Below are positions 22,435-32,900 of a stretch of DNA of 64,000 bases, one piece after another. The notes beneath the pieces were generated by a model. It saw nothing but the letters and a program-made list of their open reading frames with translations, had not been told where the DNA came from and ran no database searches. The DNA comes from Crambe crambe. Taxonomy: Eukaryota > Porifera > Demospongiae > Poecilosclerida > Crambeidae. The stretch spans positions 6,502,001-6,566,000 of the forward strand of contig OZ004590.1 of NCBI GenBank assembly GCA_963924555.1, read 5' to 3'. Position 1 is the first letter of the stretch. The number at the start of each line of letters is the position of its first letter. A program made the position numbers and the translations under genes.

Positions 22435-24555
22435 CTAAACTGTAGTGTATTCACTGCTCTTGTGGATCAAGTATATCAGGAAAAATCCAAGCAAGAAGGG
22501 GACAATCTGTTGTGTAATAGAGCAATAAGATGTTTATAGCTACAAGGAAGAACATAGAAATCCTATTGCTATAAAGTCTTGTGTTACCTGGATGATAGCA
22601 AATCCTATGCCTACTCCTCCTATGGCAGCCACACTCAGTTTAAAGGCGTCAGTAGCTGTTCCATTGCAGGTCTACAGGGATAATGAAGTGATTAATTGGC
22701 ATTAATTATATGACTAATGATGTGCGATCTAATTAATACACAAGTCATTCAGATCAATTAAAGGTCAAAGTACGTGTGTGGTATGAATACAGGGGAGTTA
22801 ACTTACTCTGCTGTAGATGCTCATGGGCCCATTTGGTACAGGAGAAGGCATGCAGTTTTCGTTTTCTTCCATGTCCTCAGGCTCATCACACTTGCAGCTC
22901 TCTGGGTAGCCAACACTTGCATTGTAGCCAGGCAGTGTTTCCCACACACTGGTCGTGTACCACCCACAGCATTTGTACTATGAAAAAAAAAAAAAAAAAA
23001 AAAAAAAAAAGATCCAAGACATTAAAGGGTCCCTCATTCATTAAAGGAGTCAAGTTAAGTGGCGGCATTCTTACTACTCACTACAGCTAGAGGTTGGATG
23101 TCTTAGTTCCATTATGTCATGTGATCAGTATTATAATTTTAATACAAGTCTGATGCAATGCTTATTAATCACTTACTCTTTTTTGCATATTGTCGACAGC
23201 ATCTCTGTGTGTGGAATCATTATAGTAGTTGTCTATAGCTTCAACTACCCCATCGGAAACGCTGTTAGTCTTTAATGAAAGAAAGAAAGACATTCTGTTA
23301 TCAGTTTTCTATAGCCACTTACACTATGTCTGGTACAGTACAAATTAATACTTACAATGTCGTCACGATACACATAGCCAAGAATACCAGCAGCCAATTC
23401 CAAGATGATGATGATGGCTACTACAAACACATACTGTAGCATTCATTGTGTGTATGTATGTATGTGTGTGTGCATGAAAGAAAGAGAAAAAGGTCATAGG
23501 ATCAATTAGGGGTGTGTCTCAATCGGGGGTACCATAAACAGTATTCATAATACAATGATTACCAACGACAGCATTCATAATGCAATGATTACCATAAACC
23601 ATGACGATTCTACCCAAATATAGCTAGCAGACCAATGAATTGGTTATGTAATAAAAATAGCAATCTGCTCACAATGGAAAGGATCCATTTCTTTTGGAAC
23701 AGGGCTCCTACCATGCCAAAAATTGTAATAAAGAACACAACTATCCCACAGATGATTATGAGTGCTGCACCAGAGAAGAAAGGATTTCCGATGAACAAGG
23801 AGAAATTGTCATTGGTGGCGATGAGGTAGGCTCCTGCTGCTATCAACCCTACACCTACAACCTGCAGATAAAAAAAAATCATGATGAAAGTGAAATCCAC
23901 ATGACCCAAAGCAGTGCATGTGCATGTTTGTATAAATATGATGGTGTCCTTCTATAATTTCTGAGCCAAAAAGCATCAGAATATTGCCCAATTTGGCTAT
24001 TGAACAGCAGTGCAAAGTTCAACACCACTATTGAGGACAATAGTAAAGACTTCCTATACAGCAGCTGCCACATTTTGCACCTAGTACTCGAACCATGTCA
24101 CCTGCTATGACATCCACCTGACTTGACATCCACCTGACTTGACACACATCCTTGTTTATTTCAGTACATGTAGCACCTTATTAGATTAGTATGGTAGAAA
24201 ACAGCTAGTTAAGATGTAAGTAATGGCTCCAAGAAAGTGTTACATAATATCCAACTGTTCTATGTGGCCATCTTCCCTATAAATAATAGCTCCAGACATT
24301 TTGTCTTCAAAATCCTCTGTAGCTAAATTCTTGTCTCTCCCAGTACTGTTTAATACTCAGTTTTTGCTAGCAAAATAGCCAGCAAGTACCATTTAATACA
24401 TCACTCATGCCACTAAACTGACTAGCTCCAATACACACTGAAAAGAGAGTTCTGACTAGCTAGCTGACAAAGTTTACCAGGTATAGAAAATTGAGCAGTA
24501 GGAAGCAGAGTTTGATAATCTTTCCGCATCCTTGAAGCTTTTGAGATCCTCCCAT
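22435..24555 (-). CDS. Tetraspanin A
   Basis: Four-TM scaffold protein of plasma-membrane or endosomal microdomains. The start is MGGSQKLQGCGKIIKLCFLL at ATG 24555. TM2/TM3 are encoded by exons near 23868-23670 (FFSGAALIIICGIVVFFITIFG) and 23436-23361. The large loop has the hallmark KCCGW (exon near 22978-22805) with YPESCKC and further Cys. TM4 is near VAAIGGVGIGFAIIQIVPFLLGFF, and the C-terminus is SSEYTTV. About seven exons. The T run on the coding strand directly before the CCG exon is unusually long (see 22982-23010). First of four same-strand tetraspanins, and the most distant from B and C in sequence. Confidence 0.9.
22982..23010. repeat. 29-bp A/T homopolymer forming a 3' splice-site polypyrimidine tract
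   Basis: On the coding strand this is a ~29-T run followed by CATAG, immediately before the tetraspanin A exon that begins TACAAATGCTGTGGG. It is an extreme polypyrimidine tract at a 3' splice site and is probably length-variable. Confidence 0.8.
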
Positions 24556-24703
24556 CTTCTTTTTCTGTGATAGCAAGTCCTTAAACGATTAGCTAGCTTA
24601 AGTTACTTGCCTTTAAATTCGCAGAATGATCATTATGCGCATGCGCAATAGCTTGCCACAAAAAAAAAAAAAAAAGAATTACGCTGTATATTGTTCTGCC
24701 TTG

Positions 24704-25982
24704 CTAACAGCAAAAGATAAGAACAATTGCTAGTACCAGAGGAGCAATCTGAAATAAGAGAAATATAAACTGATCAAAGAAGAATAAGAGGTACTCTGCA
24801 GCTAAGTTACCTCGATAAGAACAAGGAGCACTGAAATTCCTATGATGAGGTCCATATTTTCATGGACAAGGTTTATAACACCTGCCTTGCAGGTCTGGAT
24901 CATATACAGAAAAAAATATATTAGAGAGATAGGTAGCTAGTTAGCTAGCTAGTTAGCTAGACTCACATTATTATAAATGACTTGACGATTGTTCTTTGTA
25001 GTGCAGGCTTTTGTGGTGCCATTATTGGGACACTCGCAGCTCTTGGGGTACATCTTCGTATCCTTGTAATAGGTAGTGTTCTTCCACTCATCACTTCCAG
25101 TCCAACCACAGCAGTGAAGCTGCAAATGTAAAGAGGTTACCAATCTGATAAAGATGATAACTTCTCCAAAGGACAAAAAGATTGGTCTCAGGTGTGTCCA
25201 ATATTCAGAGGACTCGTGGGAGTTTTTCAAGCTGCTTACTACATCAAACAGAGGATCTAGGAGAACACTCTACCAACTTGACCTTAAGTCCTGGCAACTC
25301 ACATCTTTATGGAGTTCATCGATGTCATAATTGACGTCTGCATTGAAGTCTGGTGCACCTTTCGGACGATACTTTATGACCAAGAGTCTGACATAACTAC
25401 CTGCAATGACATCTACCTGCATCCAATAAAATTATGAAAAACAATAGCTCCCATTATAACTTACAACTTCATTTCTATAGATGCTGCCAACGACTATCAT
25501 CGCTATTCCCAACAGCAGAGCCAAAAATACAAGGACTCCATACTACAAATTTTATGAATAAAGAGAATAATTAAGAGAATGACTAGTAAAGTTAAAGTAG
25601 AACTCACAGCAGTCAGTAGCCCCTTATTATGGGTGAAACCTCCAATGGCACCGATCACTGTGATCAAGAAGGTGACCAGTCCGACAATAATCGCAACGAT
25701 ACCACAAGCAAGTAGTTGTGTGCCAGCGAAATCGGGCAGGTTTTGTTGCTCAGTAGAAATGTAGATTCCTAATCCTATGAAGACTAGAGCCACAATCTGT
25801 AGGCATTCCCCCCTATGTTAGTGGCTAACTGTGTGGAAACTAGCTGAGTGACTCACTGCGTAGAGCAAGTTTATGAGGATGAAAATGATTTTAAGGATAA
25901 TCCCACATCCGCAACATCCTATGAGTGGAGCATGGCCCTCAGAACTTGACTTTTCCAGAGGTTGAGTTTCATCAGATTCCAT
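24704..25982 (-). CDS. Tetraspanin B
   Basis: Starts MESDETQPLEKSSSEGHAPLIG at ATG 25982, followed by TM1 (IILKIIFILINLLYA) and TM2/TM3 (FAGTQLLACGIVAIIVGLVTF, ITVIGAIGGFTHNKGLLTAYG). The large loop has LHCCGWTGSDEWKNTTYY, YPKSCECP, ACTTK and TCKAGVINLV. TM4 is DLIIGISVLLVLIEIAPLVL. Very similar to tetraspanin C across the whole protein and 5' flank, so a recent tandem duplicate. Its frame ends earlier: relative to C there is one extra base in the TTTTGC run near 24712, which brings in TAG at 24704-24706, while C continues with ISKAEQST. The loss of a short tail is real in this sequence unless it is a base-call error in the homopolymer. Confidence 0.9.
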
Positions 25983-26660
25983 CTCTTAATACTATAACTA
26001 GCTAGTGACTATAGCTAGATTGAATAGCCACAGCAATTTCACTCTTGTGTTGTCTAGATAACATGCAGCCAGCTGTATTTTATGCTGTCCATAGATGACT
26101 GAGAGTCATCATTGTCAATCAGGAAGATTACCATCACTGACTGCTACAGAATGTCTCCACTTGCTCTATGGGGCAGGGGGGTTCAAAGGGTGTTGTAGCA
26201 CCCCTAGATTTTAGAGGCTTTTTTATTTTGTAGCACCTCTAGATTTTCTTGTTAGCACCACTTGAAAGCATTAAAGTAGCTAGAGAATTTATTTCAAAGG
26301 AGAATTGTGTTGCTGTTTTTTCATGATCTCACCACAGAATTGAAGCACCCCTACCTCAAATCATTTTCCTACCCCCCCCCCCCCCCCAAATGGAGTGTCA
26401 AAGGCCGAATTGGGCCGAAAGACCAACTTTTCATAAATAAGAGCTCTAATTTATCTATAGGAGATCTGATATATAAATAGGAGATCCAATATACTAATAA
26501 GAGCTCCTATTATAAATGAGCTCCCTATATATAAATGAGAGCTCCTATTATATAAATAAGAGCTCCTATAATAAGTTCTTATGTATGCAACTATTCTAAA
26601 TTCACAGCAATATATTATGCGCATGCGATATAAGTTTTATGAATTCAGTTATTGACGTGA
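25983..26660. other. Intergenic between tetraspanins B and C: promoter block, poly-C, AGGAGCTC-type repeats
   Basis: Near B is the 69-bp block shared with the C promoter (26070-26139). Further out are a C15 run (about 26372-26388) and an imperfect AT-rich array (26440-26585) of units like AAATAAGAGCTCCTATTATAT. The GAGCTCC and AGGAGATC parts make many small inverted repeats. No gene seen. Confidence 0.6.
26094..26110. promoter_or_regulatory. Palindrome GATGACT-GAG-AGTCATC upstream of tetraspanin B
   Basis: Perfect 7-bp arms around a 3-bp spacer, 112 bp upstream of the B start codon. It is conserved base for base, with about 25-30 bp of flank on each side, upstream of tetraspanin C. TGACTGA/TGACTCT-like halves recall bZIP (AP-1/CREB family) sites. 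Regulatory role inferred. Confidence 0.5.
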
Positions 26661-28061
26661 CTACACTACAACATAAGTAGATTGTTCTGCCTTGCTAATA
26701 GCACAGATGAGAGCAATTGATAGTACCAGAGGAGCAATCTGAAATTAGAGAAATGAATGGTCATATTATCATTTCCACAATTACAACAAAGAAGAGCTAA
26801 TTACCTGGACGACGACAACAAGCACTGAAATTCCTATAATAAGGTCCATATTTTTTTCGACAAGGTTTATGACACCTGCCTTGCAGGTCTGGAATATATA
26901 CGGGAAAAAAAGTAAGCTTTCTTAGAGATAGAAATTAGCTAGTAGACTCACATTATTATAAATGACTTGACCATTGCTCTTTGTAGTGCAGGCTTTTGTG
27001 GTGCCGTTGGGACACTCACAGCTCTTGGGATACATCTTCGTATCCTTGTAATAGGTAGTGTTCTTCCACTCATCACTTCCAGTCCAACCACAGCAGTGAA
27101 GCTGCAAATGTAAACGATTTTTTTTCCTTCAAATTCTCCCAAAAGAGGACAACTGAACCTCTCAATAAAGGACAACCTAAAAGTCCCGTTGTTAATTATG
27201 CACTCTATACAAAATAGCCTCCAAAGGACTTCTCTACAAAGGAGTGTCCAGGTATACATCAAGCAAGAGCTAATTAACTATGCACTGACTTGACCTTCTG
27301 TGCTGACAACTCACATCTTTATGGAGTTCATCGATGTCATAATTGACGTCTGCATTGAAGTCTTTAACACCTTTCGGACGATACTCTGTGACCAAGAGTC
27401 TGACATAACTACCTGCAACGACATTCACCTGCATGGAATAAATATACTGAAAATAGCTGTAGCAGCTCCTGTCATAACTTACAATTTCATTTCTATAGAC
27501 ACTGCCAACGACTAACATCACTATTCCCAACAGCAGAGCAAAACATACAAGGACTCCATACTAATAATTGATAATTTTGTGGATAAAGAAAAGAACTACT
27601 GAGAAGGACTAAGAAAAATTTCAAAGACTTCATTCATTATTAGCTGCATGACTAATGTAGTGGAACTCACAACAACTAGTAGCCTCTTATTATGGGTGAA
27701 ACCAGCAATGGCACCGATCAGTGTGATCATGAAGGTGATCAGTCCAATGATGATCATAACAATTCCACAAGCAAGCAGTTGTGTCCCGGCAAAATCAGGC
27801 AGTCTTCGTTGCTCAACAGAAACGTAGATTCCTAATCCCATGAAAGCTAAGCCCCCAATCTGTAGGCATTTTTTTCCATTTGTAAGTACGCTAGCTAGTA
27901 ACTGTTGTGTGGAAACTAGCCAAGAGACTCACTATGTAGAGCAAGTTTATGAAGATGAAAATGAATTTAAGGATCTTCCCCAATCCTGTGAGTGGAGCAC
28001 GGCCCTCACTTTTAGAAGAACTGGACTCTTCCAGAGGCTCAGTTTCTTCTCTAGATTCCAT
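26661..28061 (-). CDS. Tetraspanin C (close paralogue of B)
   Basis: Starts MESREETEPLEESSSSKSEG at ATG 28061. TM1 is ILKFIFIFINLLYI, TM2/TM3 include GLGIYVSVEQRRLPDFAG and ACGIVMIIIGLITFMITLIG. The large loop has LHCCGWTGSDEWKNTTYY and YPKSCECPNGTTKACTTK. TM4 is DLIIGISVLVVVVQIAPLVLSIALI, then the tail ISKAEQSTYVVV. The CCG-containing exon is almost identical to that of B, while the hydrophobic N-terminal half has diverged more; gene conversion of the loop exon is possible. Exon layout matches B one for one. Confidence 0.9.
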
Positions 28062-28415
28062 TTCTTAGCACTATAGATCAAAGACTTTCAGATAGCCACA
28101 GTAATTTCACTCTCAAATAATATGCAGCTGCTACAAGCTGTATTTTATGCTGTCCATAGATGACTGAGAGTCATCATTGTCAATCAGGAAGATTACCATC
28201 ACTGCTACGGAAGAAGGTTTCCGCTTAATGAACTTTCACCAGGTAGCTAGCCAGCTAGAGACACATTTTAAAGTTGTTGTTGTTGCATTTTTGTTTTTAT
28301 TTTTAAACATAGCTAGCTCACCCCTTATTAGACTATGATGTTCACAGGATAATATGTACAACATGATCTACTAGCTATAGGTGTCCAGCAAGATTCACAA
28401 AAATCACTGATATGA
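28062..28415. other. Intergenic tetraspanin C / D
   Basis: 354 bp. Apart from the promoter block of C (28136-28204) it holds a GTT/T-rich stretch and AT-rich sequence. No gene seen. Confidence 0.6.
28159..28175. promoter_or_regulatory. Same GATGACT-GAG-AGTCATC palindrome upstream of tetraspanin C
   Basis: 98 bp upstream of the C start codon, inside a 69-bp block (about 28136-28204) identical to 26070-26139. The remainder of the flank has diverged, so the block stands out as constrained or very recently copied. Confidence 0.5.
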
Positions 28416-29653
28416 TCATAATGTAGCATACTGGTTTTTTTCTGCTTTACGGATGACGAGAACCAGAATGATAGCAAGTGAAATGGGAATTACCTGCAAG
28501 CATAGCAGCAAAAACCAAGCTGTATAAATTGACAGCAAAAATATATATATATATATATCACCTGAAGAATAGCAAAGGTCACTCCATATCCAATCACAGC
28601 AGCAAGATTTTGTACCAAAGATCTTGCAATTGCATCTTTACAAGACTGAATGTGAGTAATTTTAGTGCTGTAGTTATGTTACATGTATGTACTGTTCCTT
28701 ACTGAATTGTGGACAACCTGACCATCGCGGAGTTCCATGCAGGTAGTGACATTCACTCTGCACTCACAGCTCTTAGGGTACATTCCTGTCAGTTCCTCGT
28801 AGGTCGTATTCTCCCAGTTCATTGCTTCATTCCAGCCACAACACCTGAACTGCATTGAGTATAATTAAATTATGCACTTCATTGGTCCTTCATATATATT
28901 TATATTAATAGAGTACTTACATGGCGTTGAATAAAATCAACTCCTCCATTGATATCTCTGTTATAATTAGCAGCTTCAGGTGGACGATACTTGTTGATAG
29001 CATTTAGTGCTCTAGCAGAAGCTGTTGCATACTAAAGATACGCAAATGGTTATCATTGAGTATAGGGCTAGGGCTAGGGCTAGGGCTAGTATAGTGTCCC
29101 TATGACTTACAAGTTGGTCATGTGAAGCTAAGGCGACGATGATCGTAATTATCTCCAAGATCAAAATGAGCAACAATATAATGATATACTGTAATTGAGA
29201 GATGAAACAACTTGAATTTAGGTTATTGTGTGTCTTATGGCTTCTTACTGGGAGGAGCAGGGATTTGTGCTGTAAGAAGGTTCCACTTACACCAATGAGA
29301 GTGATAGAGAACAGAATAATCCCGCAGATAATGAGAAGGGTTCCACCCGAGAATATGCTGCTTCCAGTGATGAAGGATAGGTTATGTTCCTTTGTCACAA
29401 GATAACTTCCAAACCCGATCAAAAGTACACTTAGCAACTGGATAATGAATTAATTGGAGTTAGCTAGTAGTCTAAATGCCAAAATTAATGCCAGAAATAG
29501 CACAACCAATGCACTGGCATAACTTACCACGTATACCAATTCTATGCCAAAGCAGACAATTTTGGTGACTTTTCCGCAGTTATCCAATCTCACTGGAGGT
29601 CTCTTTATGAGAAATCTTATGGATTTCACCTTTTCAGGAATCTTTGACTTCAT
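28416..29653 (-). CDS. Tetraspanin D
   Basis: Starts MKSKIPEKVKSIRFLIKRPP at ATG 29653, with an unusually basic cytoplasmic N-terminus before TM1. TM2/TM3 include SSIFSGGTLLIICGIILFSITLIGV and YIIILLLILILEIITIIVAL. The large loop has FRCCGWNEAMNWENTTYEE, YPKSCECRVNVTTCMEL and SSCKDAI. TM4 is VIGYGVTFAILQVIPISLAIILVLV, and the tail is RKAEKNQYATL. Seven exons with the same phase pattern as A-C. Oldest member of the tandem series after A. Confidence 0.9.
29063..29090. repeat. Short telomere-like (TAGGGC)4 array
   Basis: Four head-to-tail TAGGGC units within a tetraspanin D intron. They differ from TTAGGG by one base, and the run is short. Probably a plain hexanucleotide microsatellite. Confidence 0.7.
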
Positions 29654-29915
29654 CTTCTATAGATGTGCGTAGCTAGACTATGTCATGTTGTAGTAAAAAA
29701 AAAAGTATTGTACCGTCCTAGCTATTTCCCTAAATAGCCGGGAGTATAAGGCTGCAGTGCTGGTGCAGTGGCGGGTGCTCACTGCAAACGATTTTCGTGT
29801 TGTGAATATATACCACGAAAAATTATTAATAATTGCTAGTGCTAGAAAGAAGAGAGAGAAAGATAAGGAGGGAAGAAGAGCTTTAAAAAAATGGATATGA
29901 AAGTGAATTAGCTGG

Positions 29916-32900
29916 CTACAGCATTCCAAATCCCTCAACACCTTCATTGAGAGCTATCATCAGTGATGTCTGGAATTGTTCACATGAGTCATATTCTGGC
30001 AAACATAGTTGATTGAAACTACAAAAAAGAAGAAGAAGAAGATACTGACTGACCAGCAAATATTCAATCTTAACTATTTACCAGGTATGAGCTGTTGGAA
30101 GTCTTCCTCTAGTAGGGGCAGATGTGATGGTGAAGCGAGGATTCAACTCCTTGAAGCCTCCAGGAGGCAGCTGGGAACAGCCCGTTACGAACTGGAGCAG
30201 CTTGGCCATTTCTTCCTGTGTGAAGCTGCTGGCTACTGTCCAGAACCAGGAGAGGATGCGATGGAAACTGGGGCTGGTTCCGTTCACATTAGCATGTTCT
30301 TTCATGTCCTCAAAGCTCACTCTGTCCATCCCACACATCAACAGCTAGGAATAAACAAACAAACAAACAAACAAACAAACAAACAAACAAAATGTAGTAC
30401 TAATACAGTCCAATAAAGGACCCTCGAAGAAAGGACAACCTCCCAACATTTTAGGCCCCTTTCCCATAGCATTAGTACAGTTATAACTTCCGAGAAAAGG
30501 ACAAAGTGGCTGATCCCAAAGTGTCCTTTACTCAGACTTGAGTATGTACATCACATGTTGGGAGTATGATTTCGTACCTCCAGTTCATTTTCATCAAACA
30601 TACTGAGCAAGTGATCTGGAATGATTTCGTTCAGTCCTGTAGAAGTGATTACACATGAACTTTATACTTATAGGCAACTCTTAAGACCACACCTTTCATG
30701 AATTGGTCGATCTCTTCACTAATTCTCCTATTTAGTCTATACTGAGCCAGTGCATTGAGATACTGCAGCTTATTCTCCTCTGTCACTTCCAAATCCTCAC
30801 CATTTTCAACAAGAGGAATTACCTAAATAAAAGAAGACCAAAATGAATTTCACTTGTTGAAGTTTGACCTCATTTACTCTGGGAAGTCCTCCATGAGAAT
30901 CAAATTCTTCCTCGGCAAAGACGAGGCCCAGGTCTGTCACATCATTCTCCAGCACATACTGTATCTTAGTTATGTACAGGTCTGGGTCATCACTCTCAAA
31001 GTACTATGGTCAAAGTGCAAAGGTCATAACACTTACCTCAATGTAATGGGGGCCATTCTTACTTTATAATTTATCCTAAGGCCGATGAGCTGTGCTAGGA
31101 AAGACCGTGTGAACCTAGCCTTGACCAGAAGTGTGTTGCCCACGGCACTCTCATACAAACACTTGCCCACTATCTTCCCAGCAAAGTGGAAATGCTTCAA
31201 CTTCAAACTGGACGGTCGTTTACTGGAATAGTTTGGATGAACCTGCACATCAAACAATACTTAGATGTTCTGAATAACCAGGGACAATCTCACTCACCAG
31301 GGCCTGGTGGTTCTCATCATTGAAACGCATAAAGAGTCTGTTGGAAGTATCAAACAGGTTCACACAGATCAGCTCAAAGAACTCCCTCGTCAGCCCTCCC
31401 CAATCAAGCCCTATATAGCAAGGAAATAAATGCTTCCCCATTCATTCCCAACTCAGTCCACTCACCCTCTTCCCCTTTGAACTGTATGAAGAACTTCTTA
31501 CACCAATCACTGCTGGAGAATCCTTTTGTGGCTTGCCTTGCCTGCATCATGTTATTATTATCTCTTACAAGACTTCCAGTACCAACTGGTATAGAGTGTT
31601 TGCAATGAATCCTTTACAATGCCAAAGGTGGCCATTTTGGTACACAATTTGTATTATGCTCTATGGAGATTATGGTTAAAAGATGCATGCAAACACTCCA
31701 TTGTCAACCTACACTTTCTAGTAAGTCAATTCTGGATACAATCACTTTTTTATCACTTCTGCTATTTTTGCGATGTAGTTCTTTCAGTTTGCTGTGGAAA
31801 AAGGCCTGTTTGTCCTGGAATTTTTCCGAGCCGCCTATGTTCTTGAGGAGGAGTTTATGATACGTTGCCCCTATTATTTCCCTGTGGAGGGAGTGTAGTT
31901 TGAGGGGTTCTTGGAAACCATCGTCCAGTGTGAACAATCCATGATCGTGATGGAAGATAATCTGTGAGATAAGTTTGACAAATACAACTTTGAAACTTGC
32001 AATGCTTAGAGTATTAACAAGTAACTTGCTTGGGTAGAAGGAGATACTTTGCAAGTGTAAGTTCTAGTGGGAATCAATTTCATGAAATATTCCTTCACTT
32101 GGAGTTGCTGAGGAGGGGGTAAGACAAATCAAATAACACCTCAAATTATCACATGATAACCACATGATCATCATGTGATGAATGTGGCACCTACATACCC
32201 GTGGGGAGATGTAGCAGTAGACTTTCTTTGATCGGTTGACTATTGTTGCTTCATACCACACATTCCAGTTCTTCTTTTTCACATTCTTCTCCACAATTTC
32301 TTTATTTTCCTCTAATAAACAAACAAATAAACAAACAAACAAACAAATAAACACACACACACATAGTAACATGCTTAGATACCGGAAAGACTGAGGATTG
32401 TGAAACTTGGGGGACCCATCCTGTGTCCTTGGTACATGACCCATGCGACATAGTGTCCCTCCTCATCCAGCTTGATTAGTAGTTCATAGCAACCGTTGTC
32501 ATTTTTAAACACCACGAGCTCGTGAATTATCTTATCCCCACTCTTGCTATCCTGGAAGTAATCATACAGACAATTAGTTCTATCTCAGGATAAACTAACA
32601 AGTCTATTTGGTTGCTGTATAGCACAGTGTGAGCTATATAAATTCTGTATTAAATTTTACCCCATGGAGATTTCCTGCTATTAAGACAAAGCAAGGTGAA
32701 TTTAATAGCTAGCTGCCTCGATCATCTTATTCCCAAGAATGTATCACAGCTAGCCCGTATAATTGGTGACTGTCTTCATTTACCTTCCTTATCTCTATCT
32801 GAACGGACTCCTCATCTATGTCTGCCTTATTGCCAAAGGAGTCCTTGGGTATGACCTTCATGGCAGAGTAGACACCTCTCGTCACCACTAAGACTGCAGT

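Noticed and set aside
29063-29090. Interstitial telomere
   Set aside because: TAGGGC rather than TTAGGG, only four units, and inside an intron.
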